The notes beneath the pieces are model-generated. The model was not told where the DNA came from, did not search any database, and saw only the letters and a list, made by a program, of their open reading frames with translations. 11,835 bases of DNA, from the NCBI GenBank assembly GCA_015486475.1, contig WFRO01000415.1, positions 1-11,835 on the forward strand, given 5' to 3'. Below are positions 1 through 6,821 of this stretch, piece by piece; position 1 is the stretch's first letter, and every line of letters begins with the position of its first letter. A program made the translations under genes and the position numbers. The DNA is from Bacteroidales bacterium. GTDB lineage: Bacteria > Bacteroidota > Bacteroidia > Bacteroidales > VadinHA17.

Positions 1-435
1 GACAGCGTTTGTTATATGCAGGGTCTTAGCGGAGTATATACCAAACTGTCCATTCCGGGGCTCGAAAGATATAAGGATTCATCGGTCGTCCTGAACAAAG
101 TCACGCTGGTAGTGCCTTATCATGAAGATCCTATGGGATATGCCATGGGCAAACCTTCTTTGCTGGCCTTGCGCGTAAGACAGGGAGATAGCCTATTCAA
201 AGATGTTGTGGACCGTCAGGTCCCCGAGTTCTATGACGGGCAGTACAATGAGGATGATGATGCCTATTACATCAATTTTACCAAGCAGTTGCAGGATTAT
301 CTTACGGGGAAAAGCGACAGCAGGGATTACTATATCACAGCCGATAATCCGGCCTTTGGCATGGACCGCCTCATCATGAACGCGTGGGATAACAGCCGGC
401 CCATGCGGCTGATCTTAATGTACACGGAAATATAG
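1..435 (+). CDS. DUF4270 family protein, C-terminal part (5' end outside window)
   Basis: The reading frame is open from base 1 to the TAG at 433-435, giving about 144 residues of a C-terminus. The text resembles the end of DUF4270 proteins of Bacteroidota: an opening QGLSGVYTKLSIPGL segment, then V-L-N-K-V-T-L-V-V-P (the recurring 'NKAxLxVP' strand), an acidic YNEDDDAYYINFTKQLQDYL stretch and a final strand ending MRLILMYTEI. Family members are usually predicted exported lipoproteins of roughly 450-550 residues with no established biochemical role; the signal peptide would lie upstream of the window. From memory, these genes often sit near glycogen synthase and pantothenate genes, which cannot be checked here. 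The third base of its stop codon is also the first base of a heptad repeat array. Family assignment is by eye, without a profile search. Confidence 0.8.
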   Translation, partial: DSVCYMQGLSGVYTKLSIPGLERYKDSSVVLNKVTLVVPYHEDPMGYAMGKPSLLALRVRQGDSLFKDVVDRQVPEFYDGQYNEDDDAYYINFTKQLQDYLTGKSDSRDYYITADNPAFGMDRLIMNAWDNSRPMRLILMYTEI

Positions 436-511
436 TTCCAGGTTCCAGGTTTCAGGTTCCAGGTTCCAGGTTTCAGGTTCATCGATCATCATTCATCGTT
501 CGTCGTTCCAT
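435..511 (+). repeat. Heptad array A: 11 in-phase 7-bp units
   Basis: Eleven consecutive 7-bp units run without an indel: GTTCCAG twice, GTTTCAG, GTTCCAG twice, GTTTCAG, GTTCATC, GATCATC, ATTCATC, GTTCGTC, GTTCCAT. The first G is the last base of the DUF4270 stop codon. The last three units (491-511) lie within the rfbB coding end, whose stop is at 489-491. The array therefore fills the whole spacer between two convergent genes. The variable triplet changes from CAG on the left to ATC/GTC on the right. No U-tract hairpin terminator is visible here. Confidence 0.93.
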
Positions 512-1562
512 ACTGTTGTTCGTAGTATTTCGCATACGCACCCGTGGTGATGTGTTCGAGCCATTCGGTGTTGTCGAGATACCATTGCACGGTTTTGGTC
601 AGGCCATCGTCGAAGGAGGTTTCAGGCTGCCATCCCAGCTCATCGCGTATCCGCGACGAGTCGATGGCATAGCGCAGGTCGTGGCCGGCGCGGTCTCTGA
701 CGAAGGTGATCAGTCCGCGGGATGATCCTGCGGGGCGGTCCAGCAGACGGTCGGTGATGTCACACAACTTTTTCACCAGATCGATGTTCTTCCACTCATT
801 GTTTCCCCCGATATTGTATGTCCTGCCGTTGCGGCCCTGGAAAAAGACCAGGTCGATGGCCCGGGCATGGTCTTCCACATACAGCCAGTCGCGGATGTTC
901 TCCCCTTTTCCGTAGACCGGGATGGGCTTTTTATGAAGGATATTGTTAATGGTCAGGGGGATCAGTTTCTCGGGGAACTGGAAAGGTCCGTAATTGTTGG
1001 AGCAATTGGTGATGACATGGGGCAGTCCGTAGGTGTTGCCGTAGGCCCGTACAAAATGGTCGGCGCCGGCCTTCGAGGCCGAGTACGGGCTCTGCGGGTT
1101 ATAGGGTGTGCTCTCGGTGAAGTATCCTTCCGCTCCCAGGCTGCCATACACCTCGTCGGTGGAGATCTGGTAGAAGCGCTTCCCTTCGGGTTGCTCTTTC
1201 CATGCCTCCCGGGCGGCGTTCATCAGAGTCACTGTACCGATGATGTTGGTCTGTATGAACTCCAGGGGGTTGGTGATGGAACGGTCCACATGCGATTCGG
1301 CCGCCAGGTGGATCACGCCCGTGACAGGGTATTTTTCAAAAAGCGAAAAGATCAGGCCCTCGTCGGTGATGTCACCCTTCACAAAGAGATAGTTCTCTTT
1401 TCCTTCAATATCCCGGAGGTTCTCCAGATTGCCGGCATAGGTGAGCTTGTCCAGGTTGATGATCCGGATCTCCGGATATTTGTTGACGAAGAGACGCACC
1501 GTATGGGAGCCGATAAAGCCGGCGCCGCCGGTGATGATGATGGCCTGTCGGAAGGATGTCAT
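489..1562 (-). CDS. rfbB: dTDP-glucose 4,6-dehydratase
   Basis: A 357-residue extended short-chain dehydrogenase that would convert dTDP-glucose to dTDP-4-keto-6-deoxyglucose in the cytoplasm. Visible signatures are the N-terminal NAD-binding TGGAGFIGSH (residues 11-20), the family-typical STDEVYG (134-140) with the Asp-Glu pair used for water elimination, YSASK (Y160, K164), the NCSNNYGPFQFPEKLIP stretch (186-202) and RDWLYVEDH. Length fits the family (about 350). I chose the ATG at 1562 (MTSFRQAIIITGG): the frame stays open to 1736, but that extension overlaps galE and has no family resemblance. galE ends 4 bp upstream, so the two are surely co-transcribed. No rfbA, rfbC or rfbD is present, so the dTDP-glucose supply and the final sugar must come from elsewhere. 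The last seven residues (YGTTNDE) are encoded by heptad-repeat DNA. Confidence 0.95.
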   Translation of the reverse strand: MTSFRQAIIITGGAGFIGSHTVRLFVNKYPEIRIINLDKLTYAGNLENLRDIEGKENYLFVKGDITDEGLIFSLFEKYPVTGVIHLAAESHVDRSITNPLEFIQTNIIGTVTLMNAAREAWKEQPEGKRFYQISTDEVYGSLGAEGYFTESTPYNPQSPYSASKAGADHFVRAYGNTYGLPHVITNCSNNYGPFQFPEKLIPLTINNILHKKPIPVYGKGENIRDWLYVEDHARAIDLVFFQGRNGRTYNIGGNNEWKNIDLVKKLCDITDRLLDRPAGSSRGLITFVRDRAGHDLRYAIDSSRIRDELGWQPETSFDDGLTKTVQWYLDNTEWLEHITTGAYAKYYEQQYGTTNDE

Positions 1563-1566
1563 TAGA

Positions 1567-2607
1567 TTACTGTTTTGCCTTTTCCAGGTGATCGCGGTAG
1601 TATTGTTCCCATTTCCAGGCGGAGAGAAGTGCTTCGCCGAGGGTGCTTTCGGCCTTCCATCCCAGCTCTTTGTTGGCGTAAGTGGGATCGGCCCAGATCT
1701 TTTCGATGTCGCCGGGGCGGCGGCCGGTGACCACATAGTTGACCTTCACGCCGGTCACCTCCTCGAAGGTGTGGATGATCTCGAACACCGACACGCCGCG
1801 GCCGGTGCCCAGGTTGAAAACTTCATAGTTCTTCTTTTGTTTCCTTTCGAGGATGCGGCGTATGGCTACGATATGGGCTTTGGCCAGATCGACGACATGC
1901 AGGTAGTCGCGTATGGCCGAACCGTCGGGAGTGTCATAATCATCCCCGAACACCTTCAGCTCTTTACGGATGCCGATGGCGGTCTGGGTGACATAAGGCA
2001 CCAGGTTTTCCGGTACCCCGAGGGGCAGCTCGCCGATGAGGCCGGTGGGATGGGCGCCGATGGGGTTGAAATAGCGCAGCGAGATGGCGTTCAGCGCCGG
2101 CCCGGCCTTCAGAAAGTCTTCGATGATCTCCTCGGAGATCTGCTTGGTGTTGCCATAGGGAGAGACCGCTTTCTGTATGGGCGCCTGTTCGGTCACCGGC
2201 AGCTCGTCGGGCTGGCCGTATACCGTGCAGGAGGAGGAGAAGACCATCCCCTGCACCCCGTGCTTCTTCATGGCATCCAGCAGGTTCATCAGCGAGACCA
2301 GGTTGTTGCGGTAATATTTCAATGGCTCCTGCACCGACTCGCCCACCGACTTGTAGGCGGCGAAATGGATGATGGCGTCGATGTCCGTGTGTTTCTGGAA
2401 AAAAGCCTCAGTCCTTTCCGTGTCGCAGAGATCAAAGCGCTCAAAGAGCGGGCGCACGCCGGTGATCTCCTCAATGCCGTCGAGGGTGCGTTCCTGCGAG
2501 TTGGAGAGGTTGTCGACGATGACCACCTCAAAACCCTGGCCGATCAGCTCGACGGCCGTATGGGACCCGATGTATCCTGTTCCTCCTGTTACCAGTATTT
2601 TCCCCAT
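1567..2607 (-). CDS. galE: UDP-glucose/UDP-hexose 4-epimerase
   Basis: A 346-residue GalE-type SDR that inverts C4 of UDP-glucose/galactose, or of the N-acetyl forms, using tightly bound NAD. Seen: GGTGYIGSH (8-16), VDNLSNS (31-37), the catalytic region SSSCTVYG (124-131), YGNTK (Y151, K155), LRYFNPIGAHPTGLIGE and DGSAIRDYLHVVDLA. Length matches the family. By hand alignment around RRPGDIEKIWAD, the position of E. coli Tyr299, which limits the pocket to Glc/Gal, is Ile304 here. That leaves N-acetylated substrates possible, which would suit neighbours that consume UDP-GlcNAc derivatives; this is inference. The start ATG at 2607 directly precedes the Rossmann motif. It lies 9 bp downstream of wbpA and 4 bp upstream of rfbB in the same operon. 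A housekeeping Leloir role is the alternative. Confidence 0.95.
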   Translation of the reverse strand: MGKILVTGGTGYIGSHTAVELIGQGFEVVIVDNLSNSQERTLDGIEEITGVRPLFERFDLCDTERTEAFFQKHTDIDAIIHFAAYKSVGESVQEPLKYYRNNLVSLMNLLDAMKKHGVQGMVFSSSCTVYGQPDELPVTEQAPIQKAVSPYGNTKQISEEIIEDFLKAGPALNAISLRYFNPIGAHPTGLIGELPLGVPENLVPYVTQTAIGIRKELKVFGDDYDTPDGSAIRDYLHVVDLAKAHIVAIRRILERKQKKNYEVFNLGTGRGVSVFEIIHTFEEVTGVKVNYVVTGRRPGDIEKIWADPTYANKELGWKAESTLGEALLSAWKWEQYYRDHLEKAKQ

Positions 2608-2616
2608 GATCGTAAA

Positions 2617-3906
2617 TTATAAGCTCCAGTATTCAAAATTTTTGATCTTATCCCGGAAGGCTCCCTTGACATCCACGAACACACCGCCTTCGGTGAGAAG
2701 CTCCTCAAAATCCTTCTCCTCCATTTCCACATAGGGGGTGTGGCTGACCGCCACCACCACGGCGTCGTAAGGTCCCTGCGGTTTTGCTTTCAGCTCAATG
2801 CCGTATTCTTTCATCACCTGGTCCGGCTCGGCCCAGGGATCGGCGACCTCGACCCGGAGGCCGTAGGAGTTGAGCTCGCGGATGATGTCCACCACCTTGG
2901 AGTTGCGGATGTCACTGACATTTTCCTTGAAGGTGATACCCATGACGAGGATGCGGGCGTTTTGCAGCACCTTGCCGGTGGCGATGAGCTTCTTCACCAC
3001 CTGCTTGGCGATGTATCCGCCCATCGAGTCGTTGATAAAGCGCCCCGAGGTGATGATCTGTGCGTGGTACCCCAGCTCGCGGGCTTTATAGGTAAGGTAG
3101 TAGGGATCGACGCCGATGCAGTGCCCCCCCACCAGGCCGGGACTGAACTTCAGGAAGTTCCATTTGGTACCGGCCGCTTCCAGCACCTCGAAGGTGTTGA
3201 TGCCCATGCGGCTGAAAATGATGGAGAGCTCGTTCATGAATGCGATGTTGATATCGCGCTGCGTATTCTCGATGATCTTGGCCGCCTCAGCCACCTTGAT
3301 CGACGAGGTTTTGTGTATGCCTGCCTCGATGATGGTCTCATAGATCTCTGATATCTTCTCCAGGGCTTCCGCGTCGGAGGCGGAGACCACCTTTTTCACT
3401 TTGGTCAGCGTGTGGAGGGTGTCGCCGGGGTTGATGCGTTCGGGAGAATATCCCACCTTGAAATCCTTGTTCAGCGTGAGGGAAGAGTATTTTTCCAGCA
3501 GGGGAATGCATTCTTCTTCCGTGCAGCCGGGGTAGACCGTTGACTCATAAACCACATAATCTCCTTTTTTCAGATAGCGGGCCAGTGTCTCGGTGGCCGA
3601 GAGCAACGGTTCCAGGTCGGGCAGGTTGTGGTCGTTGATGGGGGTGGGAACGGCCACGATATGAAAACGGGCTTCGGCCAGTTTGCCGGCGTCGGAGGTG
3701 AAGGTGATGTTCCTGTCCTCAAAGGCCTCCGGCGGCAGCTCCTTGCTGGGGTCGATGCCCTGTCGCATCAGTTGCACACGGTCCTCACGGATGTCAAAGC
3801 CGATAACGGGAAAATGTCTGGCCAGCTCCAGGGCGATGGGAAGGCCCACATAGCCCAGTCCTACTACGGAGATCCTGGCTTCACCTTTTTTCAGTTGTTC
3901 TATCAT
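2617..3906 (-). CDS. wbpA: UDP-N-acetylglucosamine 6-dehydrogenase (WbpA/WbpO/TviB type)
   Basis: A 429-residue UDP-sugar 6-dehydrogenase that oxidises C6 of a UDP-HexNAc to the uronic acid with two NAD. Domains in order: NAD-binding Rossmann fold with VVGLGYVGLP (14-23), VAVPTPI (84-90), YESTVYPGCTEEE (120-132), central EAAKIIENTQRD (207-218) with Lys210 and Asn214, catalytic-Cys loop GGHCIGVDPYYL (Cys263), then the C-terminal domain with GITFKENVSDIRNSK (323-337). The YWSL end and the QRDINIAFMNE text place it in the WbpA/WbpO/TviB group rather than with UDP-glucose dehydrogenases. Next to wbpB-D-E homologues, UDP-GlcNAc is the likely substrate, making this step 1 of the diacetamido-uronate route; UDP-GalNAc cannot be excluded from sequence alone. 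A 39-bp gap separates it from wbpB upstream, the largest inside the operon. Confidence 0.92.
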   Translation of the reverse strand: MIEQLKKGEARISVVGLGYVGLPIALELARHFPVIGFDIREDRVQLMRQGIDPSKELPPEAFEDRNITFTSDAGKLAEARFHIVAVPTPINDHNLPDLEPLLSATETLARYLKKGDYVVYESTVYPGCTEEECIPLLEKYSSLTLNKDFKVGYSPERINPGDTLHTLTKVKKVVSASDAEALEKISEIYETIIEAGIHKTSSIKVAEAAKIIENTQRDINIAFMNELSIIFSRMGINTFEVLEAAGTKWNFLKFSPGLVGGHCIGVDPYYLTYKARELGYHAQIITSGRFINDSMGGYIAKQVVKKLIATGKVLQNARILVMGITFKENVSDIRNSKVVDIIRELNSYGLRVEVADPWAEPDQVMKEYGIELKAKPQGPYDAVVVAVSHTPYVEMEEKDFEELLTEGGVFVDVKGAFRDKIKNFEYWSL

Positions 3907-3945
3907 ACGGTCGGTTTAAATTTATATGGGTTCAAAAGAGTTATT

Positions 3946-4908
3946 TCAGTAGATATTTTTCAGCAGTGGATGATACTCTCCCTTAAGACCTGTAGGAGTG
4001 CTGTTGCGTATCTCGTACACGATCTCGATCGACCGCCGCACCTCATCGATACCGAACCCTTTTCCCGCCAGGATGTTGCGGTAGCTGTCGGTATGCAGCT
4101 CGGTAAAGCCCTGGCTGAACTCCATCTCCCTGCCGTTGATGGTGATGGAGCGGAAGGTACGTTGCCCGTTCTCTTTGATGTTCTCAGGGATATCGTTATA
4201 GTCGATGCTCAGCAGCCAGCGCACACGGGCTCTTTCGAATTCCAGATAGCCGGCGGCTTTGTCGTCACGCAGCATGTGTACCTGGTTGGTCTGTACCCTG
4301 CCGAAGATCCATTGCAGCATGTCGAAAAAGTGTACGCCGATATTGGTGGCGATGCCTCCCGATTTCTGGATATCCCCTTTCCAGGAGATATAGTACCAGT
4401 GGCCGCGGCTCGTGATGTAGGTCAGATCAACATCGTACTTTTTACCGGGGGGAGCATTTTCGATCTCCTTTTTCAGGGCCATGATCGAGGGATGGAGGCG
4501 CAGTTGCAGGATGTTGTACACGCGCTGTCCCGTCTCTTCTTCGAAGAGCTGCAGGGCGTCCACGTTCCAGGGGTTGAGGACCATGGGTTTTTCGCAGATG
4601 GCATCCGCCTTGTGGCGGAGGGCAAAACGTATGTGGGAATCGTGCAGGTAATTGGGCGAGCAGATGCTCACATAGTCGATCTGCGTCCCCTGGCGGCGCA
4701 GCTTGTCGATATGGCGGTCGAAACGCTCGAACTCAACAAAGAAATCGGTCTGGGGGAAGTAAGAATCCATGATGCCCACACTGTCGTGTTTGTCCAGGGC
4801 GGCAACAAGACGGTTGCCGGTATCCCGGATGGCACGCAGATGACGTTCGGCGATGTATCCGGCGACGCCTATGAGCGCAAAGTTTTTCGGTTCCTCTGAT
4901 CGGTCCAT
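3946..4908 (-). CDS. wbpB: UDP-N-acetylglucosaminuronate 3-dehydrogenase (Gfo/Idh/MocA family)
   Basis: A 320-residue oxidoreductase close to WbpB/WlbA, which oxidises C3 of UDP-GlcNAcA to the 3-keto form. Seen: N-terminal NFALIGVAGYIAERHLRAI (9-27), ALDKHDSVGIMDSYFP (37-52), VSICSPNYLHDSHIRFAL (80-97), the family EKP motif with Lys107, YNILQLRLHPS (131-141) and GGIATNIGVHFFDMLQW (184-200) with the expected active-site His193. In characterised WbpB/WlbA enzymes the NADH formed is recycled with alpha-ketoglutarate or passed on to the next reaction; which applies here is unknown. The first ATG gives a short MDRSEEP lead before the conserved start, so the true N-terminus could differ slightly. 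It follows wbpD by 22 bp and performs step 2 of the pathway. Confidence 0.93.
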   Translation of the reverse strand: MDRSEEPKNFALIGVAGYIAERHLRAIRDTGNRLVAALDKHDSVGIMDSYFPQTDFFVEFERFDRHIDKLRRQGTQIDYVSICSPNYLHDSHIRFALRHKADAICEKPMVLNPWNVDALQLFEEETGQRVYNILQLRLHPSIMALKKEIENAPPGKKYDVDLTYITSRGHWYYISWKGDIQKSGGIATNIGVHFFDMLQWIFGRVQTNQVHMLRDDKAAGYLEFERARVRWLLSIDYNDIPENIKENGQRTFRSITINGREMEFSQGFTELHTDSYRNILAGKGFGIDEVRRSIEIVYEIRNSTPTGLKGEYHPLLKNIY

Positions 4909-4930
4909 GATCCTGTTTTTTTAGGCAAAG

Positions 4931-5518
4931 TTATGCTCCCCGGGGGATCTTCACAACGTTCTCTCCTTCGAGGCGGTATTGTTCCCCGCTTTCCGGGCAT
5001 ACGGCGATGCCTTCCTCGTTGAAGTCAAGCCGGTGGCCGTATTCGCTCATCCAGCCGATCCGGCGGGCAGGGTTGCCTACCACGAGGGCATAAGGCTTTA
5101 CGTCGCGTATGACCACGGCGCCGGCGCCGATGAAGCAGTATTCACCGAGGGTGATGCCGCAGACGATGGTGGCGTTGGCCCCGATGGTAGCGCCTTTTTT
5201 CACGAGGGTCTGCATGTACTGGTCGCGGCGCACCACGGCGCTGCGCGGGTTGATGACGTTGGTGAAGACCATCGAAGGTCCCAGGAAGACATCATCCTCG
5301 CAGATCACTCCCGTATAGATGGAGACATTGTTCTGCACCTTCACATTGTTGCCCAGGGTGACGCCGGGGGAGACGACCACGTTCTGTCCCAGGTTGCACT
5401 TTTTGCCGATGACGGCACCGGTCATGATGTGGGTGAAGTGCCAGATCTTCGTCCCTTCGCCAATGGTGCATCCCTCATCGATGACGGCTGTCCCGTGTGC
5501 AAAATATCCTTTTTCCAT
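4931..5518 (-). CDS. wbpD: UDP-2-acetamido-3-amino-2,3-dideoxy-glucuronate N-acetyltransferase
   Basis: A 195-residue left-handed beta-helix acyltransferase of the WbpD/WlbB family, which transfers acetyl from acetyl-CoA to the 3-amino group made by WbpE, yielding UDP-GlcNAc(3NAc)A. Hexapeptide repeats run from about residue 12 to 150 (for example IGEGTKIWHFTHI, VQNNVSIYTGVICEDDVFLG, GATIGANATIVCGITLGEYCFIGAGAVV, ending VGNPARRIGWMSEYG). The TNVINPRSAVVRRDQY loop (86-101) and a C-terminal CPESGEQYRL tail are typical of the family. Length matches WbpD (about 190). Its ATG shares one base with the TGA of wbpE (TGATG arrangement), implying translational coupling. This is the last step of the four-enzyme route. 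Confidence 0.94.
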   Translation of the reverse strand: MEKGYFAHGTAVIDEGCTIGEGTKIWHFTHIMTGAVIGKKCNLGQNVVVSPGVTLGNNVKVQNNVSIYTGVICEDDVFLGPSMVFTNVINPRSAVVRRDQYMQTLVKKGATIGANATIVCGITLGEYCFIGAGAVVIRDVKPYALVVGNPARRIGWMSEYGHRLDFNEEGIAVCPESGEQYRLEGENVVKIPRGA

Positions 5519-6645
5519 CAGGGTCGGAAAGTTTTGATACGTGAAATAATATAGTCGGTCTGTTCCCGCTCCATTTCGGTATGTACGGGAAGGGAGACGA
5601 CAGTGTTACATAATTTTTGGGTAACGGGCAATTCTTTTCCATGAAAGGAAAATCGGGAGAAAGCTTCCTGCCTGTGCATGGGCAGGGGATAATAGATCAT
5701 GGAAGGGATGCCGCCTTCGCGGAGGTGCTCCATGAAACGGGCCCTGTCGATCCCTTTGGTCACGAGGGTGTACTGGTGGAAACTGTGGGTGGTGCGGGGG
5801 GCACGGGCGGGGGTCTGCAGGAAAGGAACGCTGCCCAGGTCCTCGTCGTAGCGGGCGGCCACGGCCTGGCGGGCGGCAATGAAAGCGTCGAGATGCCGGA
5901 GCTTCACATCCAGGATGGCCGCTTGCAGGGTGTCGAGGCGCGAGTTAACGCCTACGCGCTCGTGATAGTATTTTTTCTGTGTGCCATGGTTGACATAAGA
6001 GCGCAGGAAGAGAGCCCGCTCCTCATCGTCGGTGAAGATAGCGCCGCCGTCGCCGAAAGCCCCGAGGTTCTTGGAGGGGAAAAAGGAGGTGCAGCCTATG
6101 TGGCCGATGGTACCGGCCATCTTCTCCGTGCCGTCGGAGAAGGTGTAGCGGGTGCCGAGGGCCTGGGCAGCGTCCTCGATGACGTAGAGGCCGTGTTTTC
6201 CGGCAAGCTGCATGAGTGGCTCCATGTCGACGGTCTGGCCGAAGAGATGTACGGGGATGACGGCCCGTGTGCGGGGGGTGATGAGCTGTTCCACCGCAGC
6301 GGGCTGTAGCAGGAAAGTGTCGGGATCTACGTCGGCGACCACGGGCGTGAGGCCCAGGAGGGCGACGGTCTCGACGGTGGCGATGAAGGTGAAGTCCGGG
6401 ACGATCACCTCGTCGCCGGGATCCGGATGCAGGGAGGCCAGGGCCGCCTGCAGGGCGTCGGTGCCGTTGCCGCAGGGGATGACGTGGGCCGCACCCGTGT
6501 ATTCGGCCAGGTGGGCGGCGAAGGTGCGCACCGCCGGGCCGTTGATGAAGGCCGAGGTGTCGATCACCTCCTGGATGGCTGCGTCGATCTCCTCCTTCAG
6601 ACGGAGGTACTGCGTGTGCAGATCGACCATGCGGATCTCTTTCAT
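5518..6645 (-). CDS. wbpE: UDP-2-acetamido-2-deoxy-3-oxo-glucuronate aminotransferase (DegT/DnrJ/EryC1)
   Basis: A 375-residue PLP-dependent sugar aminotransferase; WbpE/WlbC members place an amino group from glutamate on C3 of the 3-keto-uronate. Seen: INGPAVRTFAAHLAEYTGAAHVIPCGNGTDAL (N-terminal substrate/PLP region), VPDFTFIAT (82-90), EDAAQALG (157-164) with Asp158 and Gln161 contacting PLP, SFFPSKNLGAFGDGG (187-201) with Schiff-base Lys192, and VNSRLDTLQAAIL (233-245). The SDR-operon context and the MVDLHTQYLRLKEEID start fit the WbpE branch rather than ArnB or PglE types. It is the first gene of the minus-strand operon. A 176-bp spacer upstream divides it from the divergent HU/SPOR gene, so the operon promoter should lie there. 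Relative to transcription the order is E-D-B-A, the reverse of the A-B-D-E order known from Pseudomonas. Confidence 0.93.
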   Translation of the reverse strand: MKEIRMVDLHTQYLRLKEEIDAAIQEVIDTSAFINGPAVRTFAAHLAEYTGAAHVIPCGNGTDALQAALASLHPDPGDEVIVPDFTFIATVETVALLGLTPVVADVDPDTFLLQPAAVEQLITPRTRAVIPVHLFGQTVDMEPLMQLAGKHGLYVIEDAAQALGTRYTFSDGTEKMAGTIGHIGCTSFFPSKNLGAFGDGGAIFTDDEERALFLRSYVNHGTQKKYYHERVGVNSRLDTLQAAILDVKLRHLDAFIAARQAVAARYDEDLGSVPFLQTPARAPRTTHSFHQYTLVTKGIDRARFMEHLREGGIPSMIYYPLPMHRQEAFSRFSFHGKELPVTQKLCNTVVSLPVHTEMEREQTDYIISRIKTFRP

Positions 6646-6708
6646 AGGACCGTGCTTTTGCTGTTCTCTGCCCCCGCCGCCGGACCACAGGCCCGCCGCG
6701 GGAAGGCG

Positions 6709-6726
6709 TAAAAATACGAAAAAATA
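6709..6726 (-). promoter_or_regulatory. Possible -7 elements for the wbpE operon
   Basis: On the minus strand, TATTTTTA (6709-6716) and TATTTTTT (6719-6726) are near-matches to the Bacteroidota -7 consensus TAnnTTTG, lying 64-81 bp upstream of the wbpE ATG. Neither ends in the consensus G, and I see no clear TTTG -33 box about 20 bp upstream. The G+C-rich leader that would follow (about 6670-6705) contains a small CCCGC/GCGGG dyad at 6692-6702. This is weak evidence, supported mainly by position. Confidence 0.3.
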
Positions 6727-6727
6727 C

Positions 6728-6739
6728 CGTATGCATACG
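6728..6739. promoter_or_regulatory. Perfect 12-bp palindrome in a divergent promoter region
   Basis: CGTATGCATACG reads identically on both strands. It lies between the divergent wbpE and HU/SPOR genes, about 2 bp upstream of the candidate wbpE -7 boxes and about 50 bp upstream of the candidate plus-strand -7 boxes. An uninterrupted dyad of this size at this place could be an operator for a homodimeric regulator. No regulator gene is in the window, so the binding protein is unknown. Confidence 0.4.
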
Positions 6740-6786
6740 TTGAAAAAAAGTTTAAGAACCTCCGGAAGGAAGAGGTGGATTGTACA

Positions 6787-6804
6787 TATTTTTGATTATT
6801 TTTG
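6787..6804 (+). promoter_or_regulatory. Tandem -7 boxes for the HU/SPOR gene
   Basis: Two TATTTTTG sequences (6787-6794 and 6797-6804) lie 10 bp apart, both exact matches to the Bacteroidota -7 consensus TAnnTTTG. The second ends 17 bp before the ATG at 6822, which would give a very short leader. A -33 TTTG at the usual distance is not evident, and the spacer is A+T rich, so one copy may be chance. Confidence 0.45.
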
Positions 6805-6821
6805 TTTCAAAAGATACGGAT

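Noticed and set aside
435..511. Heptad arrays as CRISPR
   Set aside because: Units are contiguous with no unique spacers, and no cas genes are present.
1563..1736. N-terminal extension of RfbB starting at 1736
   Set aside because: It overlaps the end of galE, has no SDR similarity, and the normal RfbB start is at 1562.
1441..2622. Long plus-strand open frame of 393 codons opposite galE and rfbB
   Set aside because: It is antisense to two genes with full catalytic motifs, has no recognisable domain, and is explained by G+C-rich codon use.
3628..4899. Plus-strand open frame of 423 codons opposite wbpB and the start of wbpA
   Set aside because: Mirror of well-identified genes; it crosses the gene boundary and shows no family resemblance.
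6780..6821. N-terminal extension MYIFLIIFVSKDTD of the HU/SPOR protein as a signal anchor
   Set aside because: It lies over the TATTTTTG promoter-like boxes, and the conserved HU-like domain begins at the 6822 ATG.
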